A program made the position numbers and the translations under genes. The notes beneath the pieces were generated by a model, which made no database searches, was not told where the DNA came from, and saw nothing but the letters and a program-made list of their open reading frames with translations. A stretch of 11,528 nucleotides of DNA from Pseudoneurospora amorphoporcata (Eukaryota; Ascomycota; Sordariomycetes; Sordariales; Sordariaceae), in contig MU859511.1 in NCBI GenBank assembly GCA_033297205.1, positions 1 through 11,528 of the forward strand, written 5' to 3'. Of this stretch, positions 1 through 7,316 are shown piece by piece. Numbering within the stretch: position 1 is the first letter of the stretch; each line of letters begins with the position of its first letter.

Positions 1-309
1 AAACTAGGCTTTAGAACGCTTATTGAATAAAAGGGGTGATGACCAGGGATTTGCATGCCAAGGATTTGAGCGAGACTTTTGTCCCCCCACTGTAGGTCTA
101 TACACCTGGGCGTGACCATTACAGGCGTTGTGGGGGGGCGTGCCGTAGTCCAGCCAAGACCTATCAATCAAATCTCCTTAGCAGTTAGGAGAGGCACTGC
201 CCGCCTTGCCCCTGTCTTTACAGACTGATTCGAACGAAGCACGGAAGGCATCTAGGCCTGTACCGATAGGATGTTCTCGGATAATCTCTAACTGAGGTCG
301 ATCCGTCAT
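1..309 (-). CDS. 5' end of a two-exon-or-more gene, function unknown, runs off the left edge
   Basis: On the minus strand an ATG at 309-307 in good context (CGCCATGAC) opens a first exon, 309 to 222, of 29 codons starting MTDRPQLEIIREHPIG. A donor GTAAAG (221-216), a branch-like CTCCTAACTGC (around 184-188) and an acceptor GATAG (ending at 161) define a 61-bp intron of ordinary fungal size. Exon 2 (160 to 1) is then open in the joined frame to the window edge and includes the stretch CIDLQWGDKSLAQILGM. Without splicing the first exon would end at a TAA (180-178). I do not recognise the family. No signal peptide or membrane segment is visible in this part. The intron signals and the long joined frame support a real gene. 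The alternative is an unspliced 43-codon ORF followed by a decayed tail. Confidence 0.5.
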
Positions 310-1310
310 GGCGATGGTGATGATGTTCTTGAGACGCGGTTATGGAAGGGCTAGTCTTATCACGTGGTCAACTATCAAATTGACGGACGGTTGAAACTTT
401 GGGAACAATAGGTTAGGAAAATGATTGATTGGTGGCTTGGTTGGAGAAAGTAAAATGGGATAATGACGAGGAGCAGAACACAACAACCACAACACACACA
501 ACACACCCAGAAAAGCTGCAGTCAAGACTGGGAGGCCGTGAGCGCGTAGCCGAAGTGTAATGCTCGACGACAGGAAGACTTTGGAATGGGACTAAGTAGG
601 CAGGATGAGGAATACGGGCATAACGACAAGTTTCTCCCTATGACCAGAGAAAGGGGAACAAAATGAGGGTATGTACGAGGACGTAGGATCAAAGACGAAT
701 GTTTCTCATAAACGTGACGATTTGGCTTGATGACTAAAAACTGTGCTCAAAGGTTTCTGACGAAAAAAAAGATGTCTTGTCTGTGTTGTCTTTTCTTGTC
801 CGTGAGATCTCGTTGTCCTTCTCTTGTCCCGCCTGTTCTTCTTGTTCACCGAGGCAAGAGGAGTCTTATATACATGCGAGCCGTTTTAGCAGCCTCTTTC
901 CATGGCTCCGAACCAGGATTCCATACTCCACCATCGCCAAGCACGAGGCTGTTCCAAGACCGAAGTTGGGGGGGGTGGCTACTGCACCCCAAAGCAATAA
1001 TAACTGCATTCGCCGAAAGTAGTTTGAAGAAAAGAAGACAAAAATACAAAGGAACCTTGCACGGAGTGTTCGAAGGCTCCATAATGTACGTGACTCAAGA
1101 GTGGATCACAAAGGAAAGAGTGGCTAGGGTGGCCAGGTGACGGCCCAAATTCAGAGAGGAGTTGCGCCCATATACGGATGAACCTATAGGTGTGCGGATC
1201 ACATTCCTATGTACCCTGGACGTCAGATTCGGACTAGTAGACTAGGCATCTCCCTGTTTCGTAGCCCTAACCAGCTTCCCCGTATGCAGCTCTGAGCCAA
1301 TCAATAAGAC
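310..1310. other. Intergenic region, no convincing gene
   Basis: This stretch lies upstream of the left-edge gene. It contains a CA/AAC-rich low-complexity run at about 477-508 and an E-box-type CACGTG at 361-366. A 136-codon ATG frame at 730-1140 overlaps frames of similar length in other phases, has no recognisable motif and lacks intron signals, so I do not call it. A TATATACATG at about 867 could be a weak TATA-like site but has no gene behind it. Confidence 0.5.
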
Positions 1311-1569
1311 CTGCCCCACATCCTGGTGGCTGAATGGGACGGTCGGATCTACCCACTCAGCGGCGGCGTTTGATATTACCAGTAGGAACGACAGTTGCAA
1401 GGTTACCAAGCCTTTTCGTCGGTCCGGACCGACAAATAGGCTTGGCACCCTTATCAAGAGCTGCCCCACATCTTGGTGCCTAAAATGGGACGGTCTAATC
1501 TACTCACTCAACGGCGGCGTCTATTATTACCGGTAGGAGCGACATTTGCAGGTTTGTCAAGCCTTGTCG
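1311..1569. repeat. Diverged direct duplication, about 108 bp, spaced 150 bp
   Basis: Copy 1 (1311-1418) and copy 2 (1461-1569) both start CTGCCCCACATC and share TGGGACGGTC, CGGCGGCGT, TATTACC, GTAGGA, GCGACA/ACGACA and CAAGCCTT in the same order. They differ by scattered substitutions and small indels. Copy 2 ends about 100 bp before the start codon of the JmjC gene, so it lies in that gene's promoter or 5' leader. I see no terminal inverted repeats or target duplication, so a local duplication is more likely than a transposon. Confidence 0.75.
1418..1433. promoter_or_regulatory. Perfect 16-bp palindrome with CGG...CCG half-sites
   Basis: GTCGGTCCGGACCGAC is its own reverse complement. It contains CGG-N6-CCG, the everted/inverted CGG-triplet arrangement that fungal Zn2Cys6 transcription factors often bind. 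It lies between the two copies of the 108-bp duplication, about 240 bp upstream of the JmjC start codon. The regulatory role is inferred from form and place only. Confidence 0.35.
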
Positions 1570-1672
1570 CTAAATTCTTTGCTCACTCTTTTCACGTCAA
1601 CACCATCTCCGCATCTTCCCGCTACATACAACCATCGTCCTTTCTTCCGTTCTTAATTCCAGCCGTTTCAAA

Positions 1673-3886
1673 ATGGAGGCGCTTAAGAGCGAAATTGAAT
1701 CAATCAAACTCCAAATCCAACGCCTTTGCAGTTTTGCTGAAACCAATTTGCAAAAATCCACTCCCTCTTCTTCCTCCACTGAAACCGACGTCACCTCTAG
1801 CGCCATCCAACAAGTTCTTGAGGTATTGAATCGCATTGACAACAAGCTCAACGAATTAACAACCACATCCTCAACATCCTCAACATCCCTACCATCGATA
1901 CCATATTCAACCAATACCACTGGTCCTCATCCTATCCCAAATCTTGACAAGATCGGACATCATACCCTCAAGCCATTAACCAAAGACGACCTCGGACCCA
2001 ATCTCATCGCCAAGCTTGCCGAGCTCGAAACAAACACCCATTTCTCTGGGAAGGTCCGCGTCGCTATCGAAGATTTGGGTATTGATTGGAGAGACTTTGC
2101 TAGACGAGCTCGACCATTGCCGGATCATAAGCAATTCGCGGTCCAACACTGTCAGGGCAATGACGGGTTTTCAAACCTATACCTTGGTCACCTGAAGAAA
2201 ATGCCTGCCATCGACCTCAACCAGTCGGACAAGGAGCCCACACATGACGAAGCTTTCAATTTCGCCCATGACACTATTGAATCTCCTCCTGTTGGCGAAC
2301 GATCATACTTCGTTGGCGAATTCGACAAGTCTGGAACACCACTTGCCGAGCTTTTCTCATCCGGCGCACTTTCGATACTCGGCGAACTCCCTGGAATCAA
2401 CACCTTGTATATGCATATGGGCGAGTCTGGCTCAGGGACTGCTTTCCACTGCGAAGATGCCGAATTGCACTCCTATAATCTCAATATCATTGGGTACAAG
2501 CTCTGGATAATGATCGCCCCGGACAATACTTCCAAGTTCGAAGAAATGCTTGACGACCAATTCGGCCTCCAGAAATGCGACCAGGGGGTACGGCATCTGA
2601 ATATTATGGTAAGCCCGAAGAAGCTACTCGAAAAAGGGATCAAGTTCGACATCATTTGCGCTGGCCCCGGCGACCTAGTTATAACACGACCACGACAATA
2701 TCACGCAGTTCTCAATTACACGCCGTCTCTTGCTATAGCAACTAATTACACTCTGCCTAACGAACAGCCAATTCCCCCTGGATGTGGTGTTTGTCCACGT
2801 GACGGGTTGTACCGTCTATCCCATACCAACCTCAGGAAGCTTTCCAATCAACCCAAACGGAAAGCAGGCGCGACCGCTTTACTATACAGCCCCCCCACAA
2901 AAAAAACCAAAACTCATCCCACCGCTTTACCAAACAGAAAAAGGCAAAACACACATCACAGCAAGGTTGCCATAAATAAGCAGCGGGATAAGCGACATAA
3001 TGAAGAGAATCGTGACGGGCATACTCAACAGCAAGGTCAACAGCAGGAACCACACGAGCTTACTGGGCATGAGGACGATAATGAGGGTAGCGACGAGGAG
3101 GACGACGACGATGGCGACAAGGAGGACGACGACGATGGCGACAAGGAGGACGACGACGATGGCGACGAGAATAACAACGGGAGTAACAACGGGAATAGCG
3201 ACGGGGAGAGCAATCAGCAGCAGGGAACAATAAACGGTCGTCGACTCGCAAGCTTAACGACAAACCGTGATGCGATCTTACGATTTATGTCAATCGTACA
3301 AGCTTGGGATAATGCGGACGTCGGATTGAAACGTTTATTCGCCGGGGGAAAGCCTAAGGACGAATTGACATCCGCTACCCACTACGATGGTTTACAACAA
3401 AAATCCCAAAATTTCGGTGTTCTGTACACCGTTTTGGGCATGTCAGCCAGTTTTCGGCTTTCCAAAGTTATGATAGACGACCAACAACGACATCGGACAA
3501 GCTCACATTGTATGTCAGCTGTCTTAGCAGGTCGTGGCATTGACGACAATAAGAGAACGCGGAAGAAGTTGTCGACGGAATTATCTGAGGCTCGGAAGAT
3601 AATGAAGATGGTAGAAGGGTACGATGGGCTTCTTTGCTTTTTACCCCTTGGGTCCGATAGTGGGTTTACGTTGAGAGATTTGAAGAGGGGTTCGAACGAA
3701 CAGATCCAGGCCTTCCGGACTACTGTTGCTCGGTATGAGAATCTGATGTTGTTGAATGAGGTGGGCAATGAGTTTCTACTGTCGATTTGGGGTGAAGGAG
3801 AATTCAAAGAAAGATGCTTCCAAAGCAAGCAGCCTCATGAACTGCGGACCCTACCCGACGGCGACCTGATAACGCTTCTACGGTAG
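1673..3886 (+). CDS. KDM4-like JmjC domain protein (putative histone/protein demethylase or hydroxylase)
   Basis: This is a 737-codon single-exon gene; the ATG is in good context (CAAAATGG). Residues 1-65 form a likely coiled coil. The JmjC core spans about 205-380. Visible Fe(II) ligands are H259 and E261 (AFHCED) and H344 (RQYHAVLNY). N269 and K276 lie where KDM4 enzymes bind 2-oxoglutarate. C302, H308, C371 and C374 match the position of the KDM4 structural zinc site (KCDQGVRH and CGVC), with CxxC instead of CxC. No JmjN, PHD or Tudor domain is visible. A basic, nuclear-signal-like stretch (395-440) is followed by a Q-rich and a highly acidic repeat segment (450-515), then a helical C-terminal region (521-737) that I do not recognise. 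By family knowledge the enzyme would act in the nucleus on methyl-lysine using Fe(II) and 2-oxoglutarate; the substrate is unknown. The reading frame is intact although decayed transposons lie close by. Confidence 0.9.
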   Translation: MEALKSEIESIKLQIQRLCSFAETNLQKSTPSSSSTETDVTSSAIQQVLEVLNRIDNKLNELTTTSSTSSTSLPSIPYSTNTTGPHPIPNLDKIGHHTLKPLTKDDLGPNLIAKLAELETNTHFSGKVRVAIEDLGIDWRDFARRARPLPDHKQFAVQHCQGNDGFSNLYLGHLKKMPAIDLNQSDKEPTHDEAFNFAHDTIESPPVGERSYFVGEFDKSGTPLAELFSSGALSILGELPGINTLYMHMGESGSGTAFHCEDAELHSYNLNIIGYKLWIMIAPDNTSKFEEMLDDQFGLQKCDQGVRHLNIMVSPKKLLEKGIKFDIICAGPGDLVITRPRQYHAVLNYTPSLAIATNYTLPNEQPIPPGCGVCPRDGLYRLSHTNLRKLSNQPKRKAGATALLYSPPTKKTKTHPTALPNRKRQNTHHSKVAINKQRDKRHNEENRDGHTQQQGQQQEPHELTGHEDDNEGSDEEDDDDGDKEDDDDGDKEDDDDGDENNNGSNNGNSDGESNQQQGTINGRRLASLTTNRDAILRFMSIVQAWDNADVGLKRLFAGGKPKDELTSATHYDGLQQKSQNFGVLYTVLGMSASFRLSKVMIDDQQRHRTSSHCMSAVLAGRGIDDNKRTRKKLSTELSEARKIMKMVEGYDGLLCFLPLGSDSGFTLRDLKRGSNEQIQAFRTTVARYENLMLLNEVGNEFLLSIWGEGEFKERCFQSKQPHELRTLPDGDLITLLR
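3098..3169 (+). repeat. In-frame 24-bp tandem repeat, three units
   Basis: Three near-identical 24-bp units (3098-3121, 3122-3145, 3146-3169) encode EDDDDGDK, EDDDDGDK and EDDDDGDE in the acidic linker of the JmjC protein (from residue 476). The unit is a multiple of three, so copy-number change would alter linker length without breaking the frame. The acidic tract directly follows the basic segment. Confidence 0.95.
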
Positions 3887-4613
3887 TCTTATAGGCTCCA
3901 GATAGTTTTCCGCAGTACTAATAATATAAACACCCAAATGAGCTTTTTTTCCAATTCGCTACTGTAAGGGGACAGCAGAGCGGTACGCAGGTGCTGACAC
4001 CAGAATGATCGATTAAGGTTCTACGAAAAGAAAAGAGAAGAAAGACTGGCCCGTAGGGCGGACCTTGTCGCCTATCCTTTAAGGCCGTGCGCTGGTGGGT
4101 GCCTGACTGCCTGAGGCAGCCCCACGGTCTGGGTAGGTAATCGTATGGAGGCTGGAGGGGACCAACGGGCTCTGGGCCTGCCGGTACTTTGCCGGCACTC
4201 GTCGTCTGGCCAACCGTGTGCCAGATGCTAGTACTGGGCGCCAGACCTGTGACAGCTACACCTTTCAATCCTCTATATATAATATTGCTTCAGTTTTTAT
4301 ATATAGTAAAGAACTTTATTTTTAGCACAAGAAACAGCTGGTACTCTACCCTCGGTCGTAGAATAGGACAAAGTAGGAGGAACTGGACTAAGTTGCTAGG
4401 TAGGAACCTATATAAAGTACCATCTCGACTGAACAGAGCAACGAATATTTATTCTAAACGGTTTACCAAACCCTAACCCTAGTTCTGGCTTAGCCGGAAC
4501 TAACTTGGATACTCAATTAATAACGCCGTACCGTAGTGTTCGATATCACTTGTAGGACAGGCAACCATGCAAAAGCGCGCTTTGAACGTAATCTAGTGCC
4601 GTGGTGGTAGCTA
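3887..4613. other. Gene-free stretch, partly AT-rich, downstream of the JmjC gene
   Basis: The first part (to about 4265) is GC-balanced and holds small inverted repeats such as TGCCGG/CCGGCA (around 4178-4198) and TCTGGC/GCCAGA (around 4204-4225). From about 4268 to 4460 it turns AT-rich with TATATATAAT and TATATATAG runs, which could be RIP decay or the body of an old element. A 12-bp palindrome AAAGCGCGCTTT is at 4572-4583. I found no LTR ends with a target duplication here and no coding signal. Confidence 0.5.
4468..4500. repeat. Telomere-type repeat units next to a hairpin
   Basis: AAACCCTAACCCTA (4468-4481) is two units of the fungal telomere repeat CCCTAA. It abuts GTTCTGGCTTAGCCGGAAC (4482-4500), a hairpin with 9-bp arms around one base and a single T-G mismatch. 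Two units may be chance, but the direct junction with a hairpin is notable. Confidence 0.6.
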
Positions 4614-5061
4614 TCACGGTGCAGGGCGAGGTAGGGGGTAGATGTGACATACGTAGTTGTACTGTCACAGGCATTGCCTGCTCCATGTAGATAGGTGCTG
4701 TGCTGCATTAGTGCAGCCAGCTGAGCGCAGCTGTCTGAGTGCAGCACAGCTAGCACGCATGGTGCCGCCCTGTGGACACATGGCCACAGGGCTCCACACT
4801 ATGCCCTAGATAGTTCTCGTGTGCGCACAGGATCCTCTTCTGGTTCTTCGTACAACAATCAACATCTTACCTTAGTGCTTGCTCGCGCCCCATGATATGT
4901 ACGAGGAGAGAGGAAGGGAAGAGAGGGAGGTGTGCGGTCTGGAGACTGAGGCCCACTGGTGCATGCATGCGTGCGATCCTATTGGCCAATGGCCAATGGA
5001 GACTCGATGGCTGTGCCAGTCGTGCAGCGCATCACCAGTGCCATCACAGGTAATCCTGTGA
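4614..5061. mobile_element. MITE-like DNA transposon, copy 1, with nested insertion
   Basis: The element starts TCACGGTGCAGG after a TA (4612-4613) and ends CCTGTGA before a TA (5062-5063). The ends are imperfect inverted repeats (TCACGG against TCACAGG). TA at both borders fits the Tc1/mariner type of insertion. The right end forms a hairpin, ATCACAGG-TAAT-CCTGTGAT (5043-5062). Copy 1 is interrupted by 240 bp absent from copy 2 and lacks about 30 bp near 4946 that copy 2 keeps. It has no coding capacity, so it would be non-autonomous. An alternative is a Helitron-like end, because of the 3' hairpin, but the inverted ends favour a MITE. Confidence 0.7.
4658..4902. mobile_element. 240-bp insertion inside MITE copy 1, flanked by TGTAC
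   Basis: Copy 2 of the MITE reads straight through a single TGTAC, whereas copy 1 has TGTAC at 4658-4662 and again at 4898-4902 with 235 bp between. This is what an insertion with a 5-bp target duplication leaves. The inserted DNA begins TGTCACAGG, like the TGTCACGG start of the solo LTR at 6122, but ends ATGATA rather than the CA expected of an LTR. It contains two strong hairpins: GCTGTGCTGCA (4697-4707) with TGCAGCACAGC (4740-4750), and GCCCTGTGG (4767-4775) with CCACAGGGC (4784-4792). A deletion in copy 2 between short direct repeats is the alternative. Confidence 0.55.
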
Positions 5062-5063
5062 TA

Positions 5064-5281
5064 GTAGCTTTCGTAAGCGATGTGTAATAGCGCTGATAGT
5101 TGCGGAGTTGCGATAGTAACTAGGCTGATTGGGCTGGGCTGGGGCTCTGAACGCAACGACCCCACAATGCATCACCCCTTACAACGCATCACATGTAACA
5201 ACATCACCAGTAGCCAGATAACATCGAAAACTGGCCACTTTTGCTAGGATTTTAACCGTTTGAAATACTGATTTATTCATC
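5064..5281. other. Non-coding spacer between MITE copy 1 and the short frame
   Basis: Repeated TGATGTTGTTACATG-like motifs on the minus strand and several ATCACC/ATCAC motifs on the plus strand are visible, but no ORF, hairpin or target duplication. It would be the 3' untranslated end of the element that supplied the short minus-strand frame. Confidence 0.3.
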
Positions 5282-5494
5282 TTAATGCTCCTCGATGACT
5301 GCCCGTAAATGTGCAAGTGCTTGCTGTACCTCTGGCACTGGGTTTACAGCCTCCATTACCTTGGTAACCCTCTGGCGCTTGGGGGGTTTCTGTGATACTT
5401 TCTGGGCCTCTATGATCTCCTCTATACGTGCAAATCTATTATTGCCCCCTTCTTTAACCTTCCTTTTAGTTCTAGGCTTCTGGGAGGCCAGCTT
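5282..5494 (-). pseudogene. Short frame resembling the tail of a transposon protein
   Basis: Between the two MITE copies the minus strand has a frame of about 70 codons ending in TAA at 5284-5282. It has no ATG start; the frame runs into MITE copy 2 at its upstream end. The product is highly charged (KPRTKRKVKEGGNNRFARI near the start, then PPKRQRV and ALAHLRAVIEEH at the end), with predicted helices. The basic segment followed by a helical end resembles C-terminal tails of fungal DNA-transposon proteins, but this is an impression and not a family match. It is most likely the 3' remnant of a larger element whose 5' part was removed or displaced by the MITE. Confidence 0.3.
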
Positions 5495-5496
5495 TA

Positions 5497-5735
5497 TCAC
5501 GGTGCAGGGCGAGAGGTAGGGGGTAGATGTGACATACGTAGTTGTACGAGGAGAGAGGAAGGGAAGAGAGGGAGGTGTGCGGTCTGGATATAAGGTAGGG
5601 CTGAGCCATGCCCTGGATCCAGACCAAGGCCCACTGGTGTATGCGTGCGATCCTATTGGCCAATGGCCAATGGAGACTCGATGGCTGTGCCAATCGTGCA
5701 GTACATCACCAGTACCATCACAGGTAATCCTGTGA
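5497..5735. mobile_element. MITE-like DNA transposon, copy 2 (239 bp)
   Basis: This copy lies in the same orientation as copy 1, bordered by TA (5495-5496 and 5736-5737), with the same starts and ends. It lacks the 240-bp insertion and retains an internal inverted repeat, GGTCTGGAT (5581-5589) with ATCCAGACC (5617-5625), whose loop and right arm are missing from copy 1. In the last 110 bp it differs from copy 1 by a 4-bp unit and five substitutions, all reading C-to-T or G-to-A in copy 2. It contains ATTGGCCAATGGCCAAT, a double CCAAT palindrome. Confidence 0.75.
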
Positions 5736-5737
5736 TA

Positions 5738-6116
5738 AGCTTAGTCTATAGATAGTGAACTTGATGATGTAGTGCAACGACCTAAGCGTTCTTAGTATTG
5801 AGGGCCTTGGCTGCCGTAGTGTAACGTGTCCTAAAATCACGATCAACAAACGGAGCTATCTTATTTCCAAGCCTTGAGTTCGTCGTCCATTTCGTCGGGA
5901 AACCATTGTCCTTGGAGGCTGGCACCTGTAAAGATAACAACAAGTATTAACCGCTGGCCCTCGGCCGTGCCACACTCGTAGACTTCTTGCCCTATAACAA
6001 TGAAAAAGTAGACACCCTAGAATCCTATTTAGAACATTATAAGAACATATTTAGAAGAGCGTTATAAGACTATATTAAAACGGCGGGAAATGAGGTGCCA
6101 TTATAGAATAGTAATG
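5738..6116. other. Relic DNA with short open frames on both strands
   Basis: Two short frames overlap. On the minus strand 6016 to 5861 encodes 51 codons ending GQWFPDEMDDELKAWK and is preceded by a splice-acceptor-like TTCTAG; an internal TTTACAG (around 5931) could instead be an acceptor into another frame. On the plus strand 5951-6067 encodes LVDFLPYNNEKVDTLESYL and similar, and after a TAA stays open for 12 more codons. Neither has a start codon or a recognised motif. They probably are fragments of an old transposon or gene. Confidence 0.3.
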
Positions 6117-6357
6117 ACCGATGTCACGGCACTGGCGGATGGATCCAGTCCACGGACCTGGTCCACGACAGGGCATCGCCAAGGCACGTGAGGTCGTGCT
6201 GCGCGCACAGGGCACCAGGGCCTCGGGGTAAAACCCTCGGCTCGTGGCGCGCCTTTGCACGTTTCCCTCTTTTCTTCTCCATCTTGTGATTCTACTATAG
6301 ACCTGGAATCAACGTGTTTAGCTTGTCTCTCGTGACCACGTCGCTTGTGACAACCGA
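6117..6357. mobile_element. Solo LTR of a retrotransposon with 5-bp target duplication
   Basis: The LTR is 6122-6352 (231 bp). It starts TGTCAC and ends GTGACA, giving 6-bp inverted ends with the canonical TG...CA. It is flanked by a perfect ACCGA direct repeat (6117-6121 and 6353-6357), the 5-bp target duplication expected of LTR retrotransposon integration. No internal region is attached, so recombination between two LTRs probably removed the body. The right border lies 13 bp from the stop codon of the chromodomain gene, so the LTR sits in that gene's 3' region. Orientation and superfamily cannot be told from the LTR alone. Confidence 0.85.
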
Positions 6358-6370
6358 TAGCTAATATTAT

Positions 6371-7316
6371 TTAGGCTCTACTCAAACCTTGGTTCTCTAT
6401 ATACATAGCCAACAAATCCGGATTTATATTCGCTTCATCCTCCCAAGTACAATCATAATAGCCCATCCACTCGACTAAGTATTCGCGCTTGATCCCATTA
6501 ATTCAAACCTCCCGAATAGCATGTACCAAATACTGACTATAAGTACCCAAGCGGCCACCCTGAGCACAAATAGCGTTATCTCTCCCACCACATCGTACCC
6601 AAAATGATAGAAGTAGCGGTTTGGCTTCTATATGTAGACACTCTTCCCGTTCCCATAAGAGTCTTCGTTGCCTATAGCTACAACCGGTAAAAACCTGTTC
6701 GACCAACAAAACGACTCTTTGAAGGTCATCTTCTTCAACTATTTCGCCGTCGAATCTCCACGCAAATATTCTGCGTGCTCTCCCATCGCCGAGGTTGTAG
6801 TCGCTAATAGAGTACGGGTGTCGTAGGTTGTTAATCGAAGCAAGAGAGTTAAGCTCGAGAAGTAGTTGTGCAGAGGTAATAGGAAGCCGTAAGTAATCTC
6901 TGATGTTGAGTTGTTCTGGTGCTGGAGTGATGGCTGTATCGCGTAGTGCAGCCTGGATAGAATGGTTGGGATTGGCGGTTGTTAGAATTATTCCGAAATC
7001 CTCAACCGTGATTGTTTGTGTCCCGTTCTTCCAACAATTTGGATTAATAGAAAAGGTACAAATGTTTCCATTCCAAATAACCTCAAAGCCAGGCCTGAGA
7101 TATGGAACTGCTCGGTGGTATGGGAGCCATAAAGGACCGAATTTGAATTGGCGCTTAAAGGGGCACTAATAAGAAACAGACGGTCGTATGCGGATTAGAG
7201 GACGAGAGAGAACTGGCATAGCGGTATTATAAGGCAGTTAGTTACTTGAAGTTGTAAAAAGATGTAAACTCAAGATTTACTATAGTAGGATAAATATTGT
7301 CTTGATTTGTGTTCAT
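6371..7316 (-). pseudogene. Chromodomain protein with unrecognised N-terminal region, one in-frame stop
   Basis: On the minus strand a start ATG (7316-7314), a 12-codon first exon, a GTAAAT donor (7280), a branch-like CTAAT (7198-7194) and a TTATTAG acceptor (ending 7166) give a 115-bp intron in phase 0. The second exon runs open for 220 codons (7165-6506), meets TGA (6505-6503), then stays in frame for 43 codons to TAA (6373-6371). The tail is a chromodomain: QYLVHAIREV, stop, INGIKREYLVEWMGYYDCTW; the YLVEWMGY and TWE core is diagnostic. The stop replaces a residue that is often Arg in chromodomains, so CGA to TGA is likely. The first 220 residues match no family I know; this is not a retroviral-type integrase. 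Chromodomains read methylated histone H3. Readthrough or sequencing error could mean the gene is intact. Confidence 0.7.

Noticed and set aside
340..525. Minus-strand frame with a hydrophobic, signal-peptide-like start
   Set aside because: It begins with TTG, not ATG, no in-frame ATG precedes it before a stop, and the hydrophobic run comes from GT-rich low-complexity DNA.
730..1140. 136-codon ATG frame on the plus strand
   Set aside because: Competing frames of similar size overlap it, composition is irregular, and no domain, signal or intron supports it.
3000..3263. Alternate-frame ORFs on both strands across the acidic repeat
   Set aside because: They are shadows of the 24-bp repeat in the JmjC gene, giving simple Thr/Arg or Arg/His repeats.
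3887..4500. A second LTR starting TGTAAGGGG near 3964
   Set aside because: No matching CA end with a 5-bp flanking duplication could be found.
4614..5735. The two direct repeats as LTRs of a small retrotransposon
   Set aside because: The repeats lack TG...CA ends and each has its own inverted ends with TA borders, which fits two separate DNA-transposon copies.
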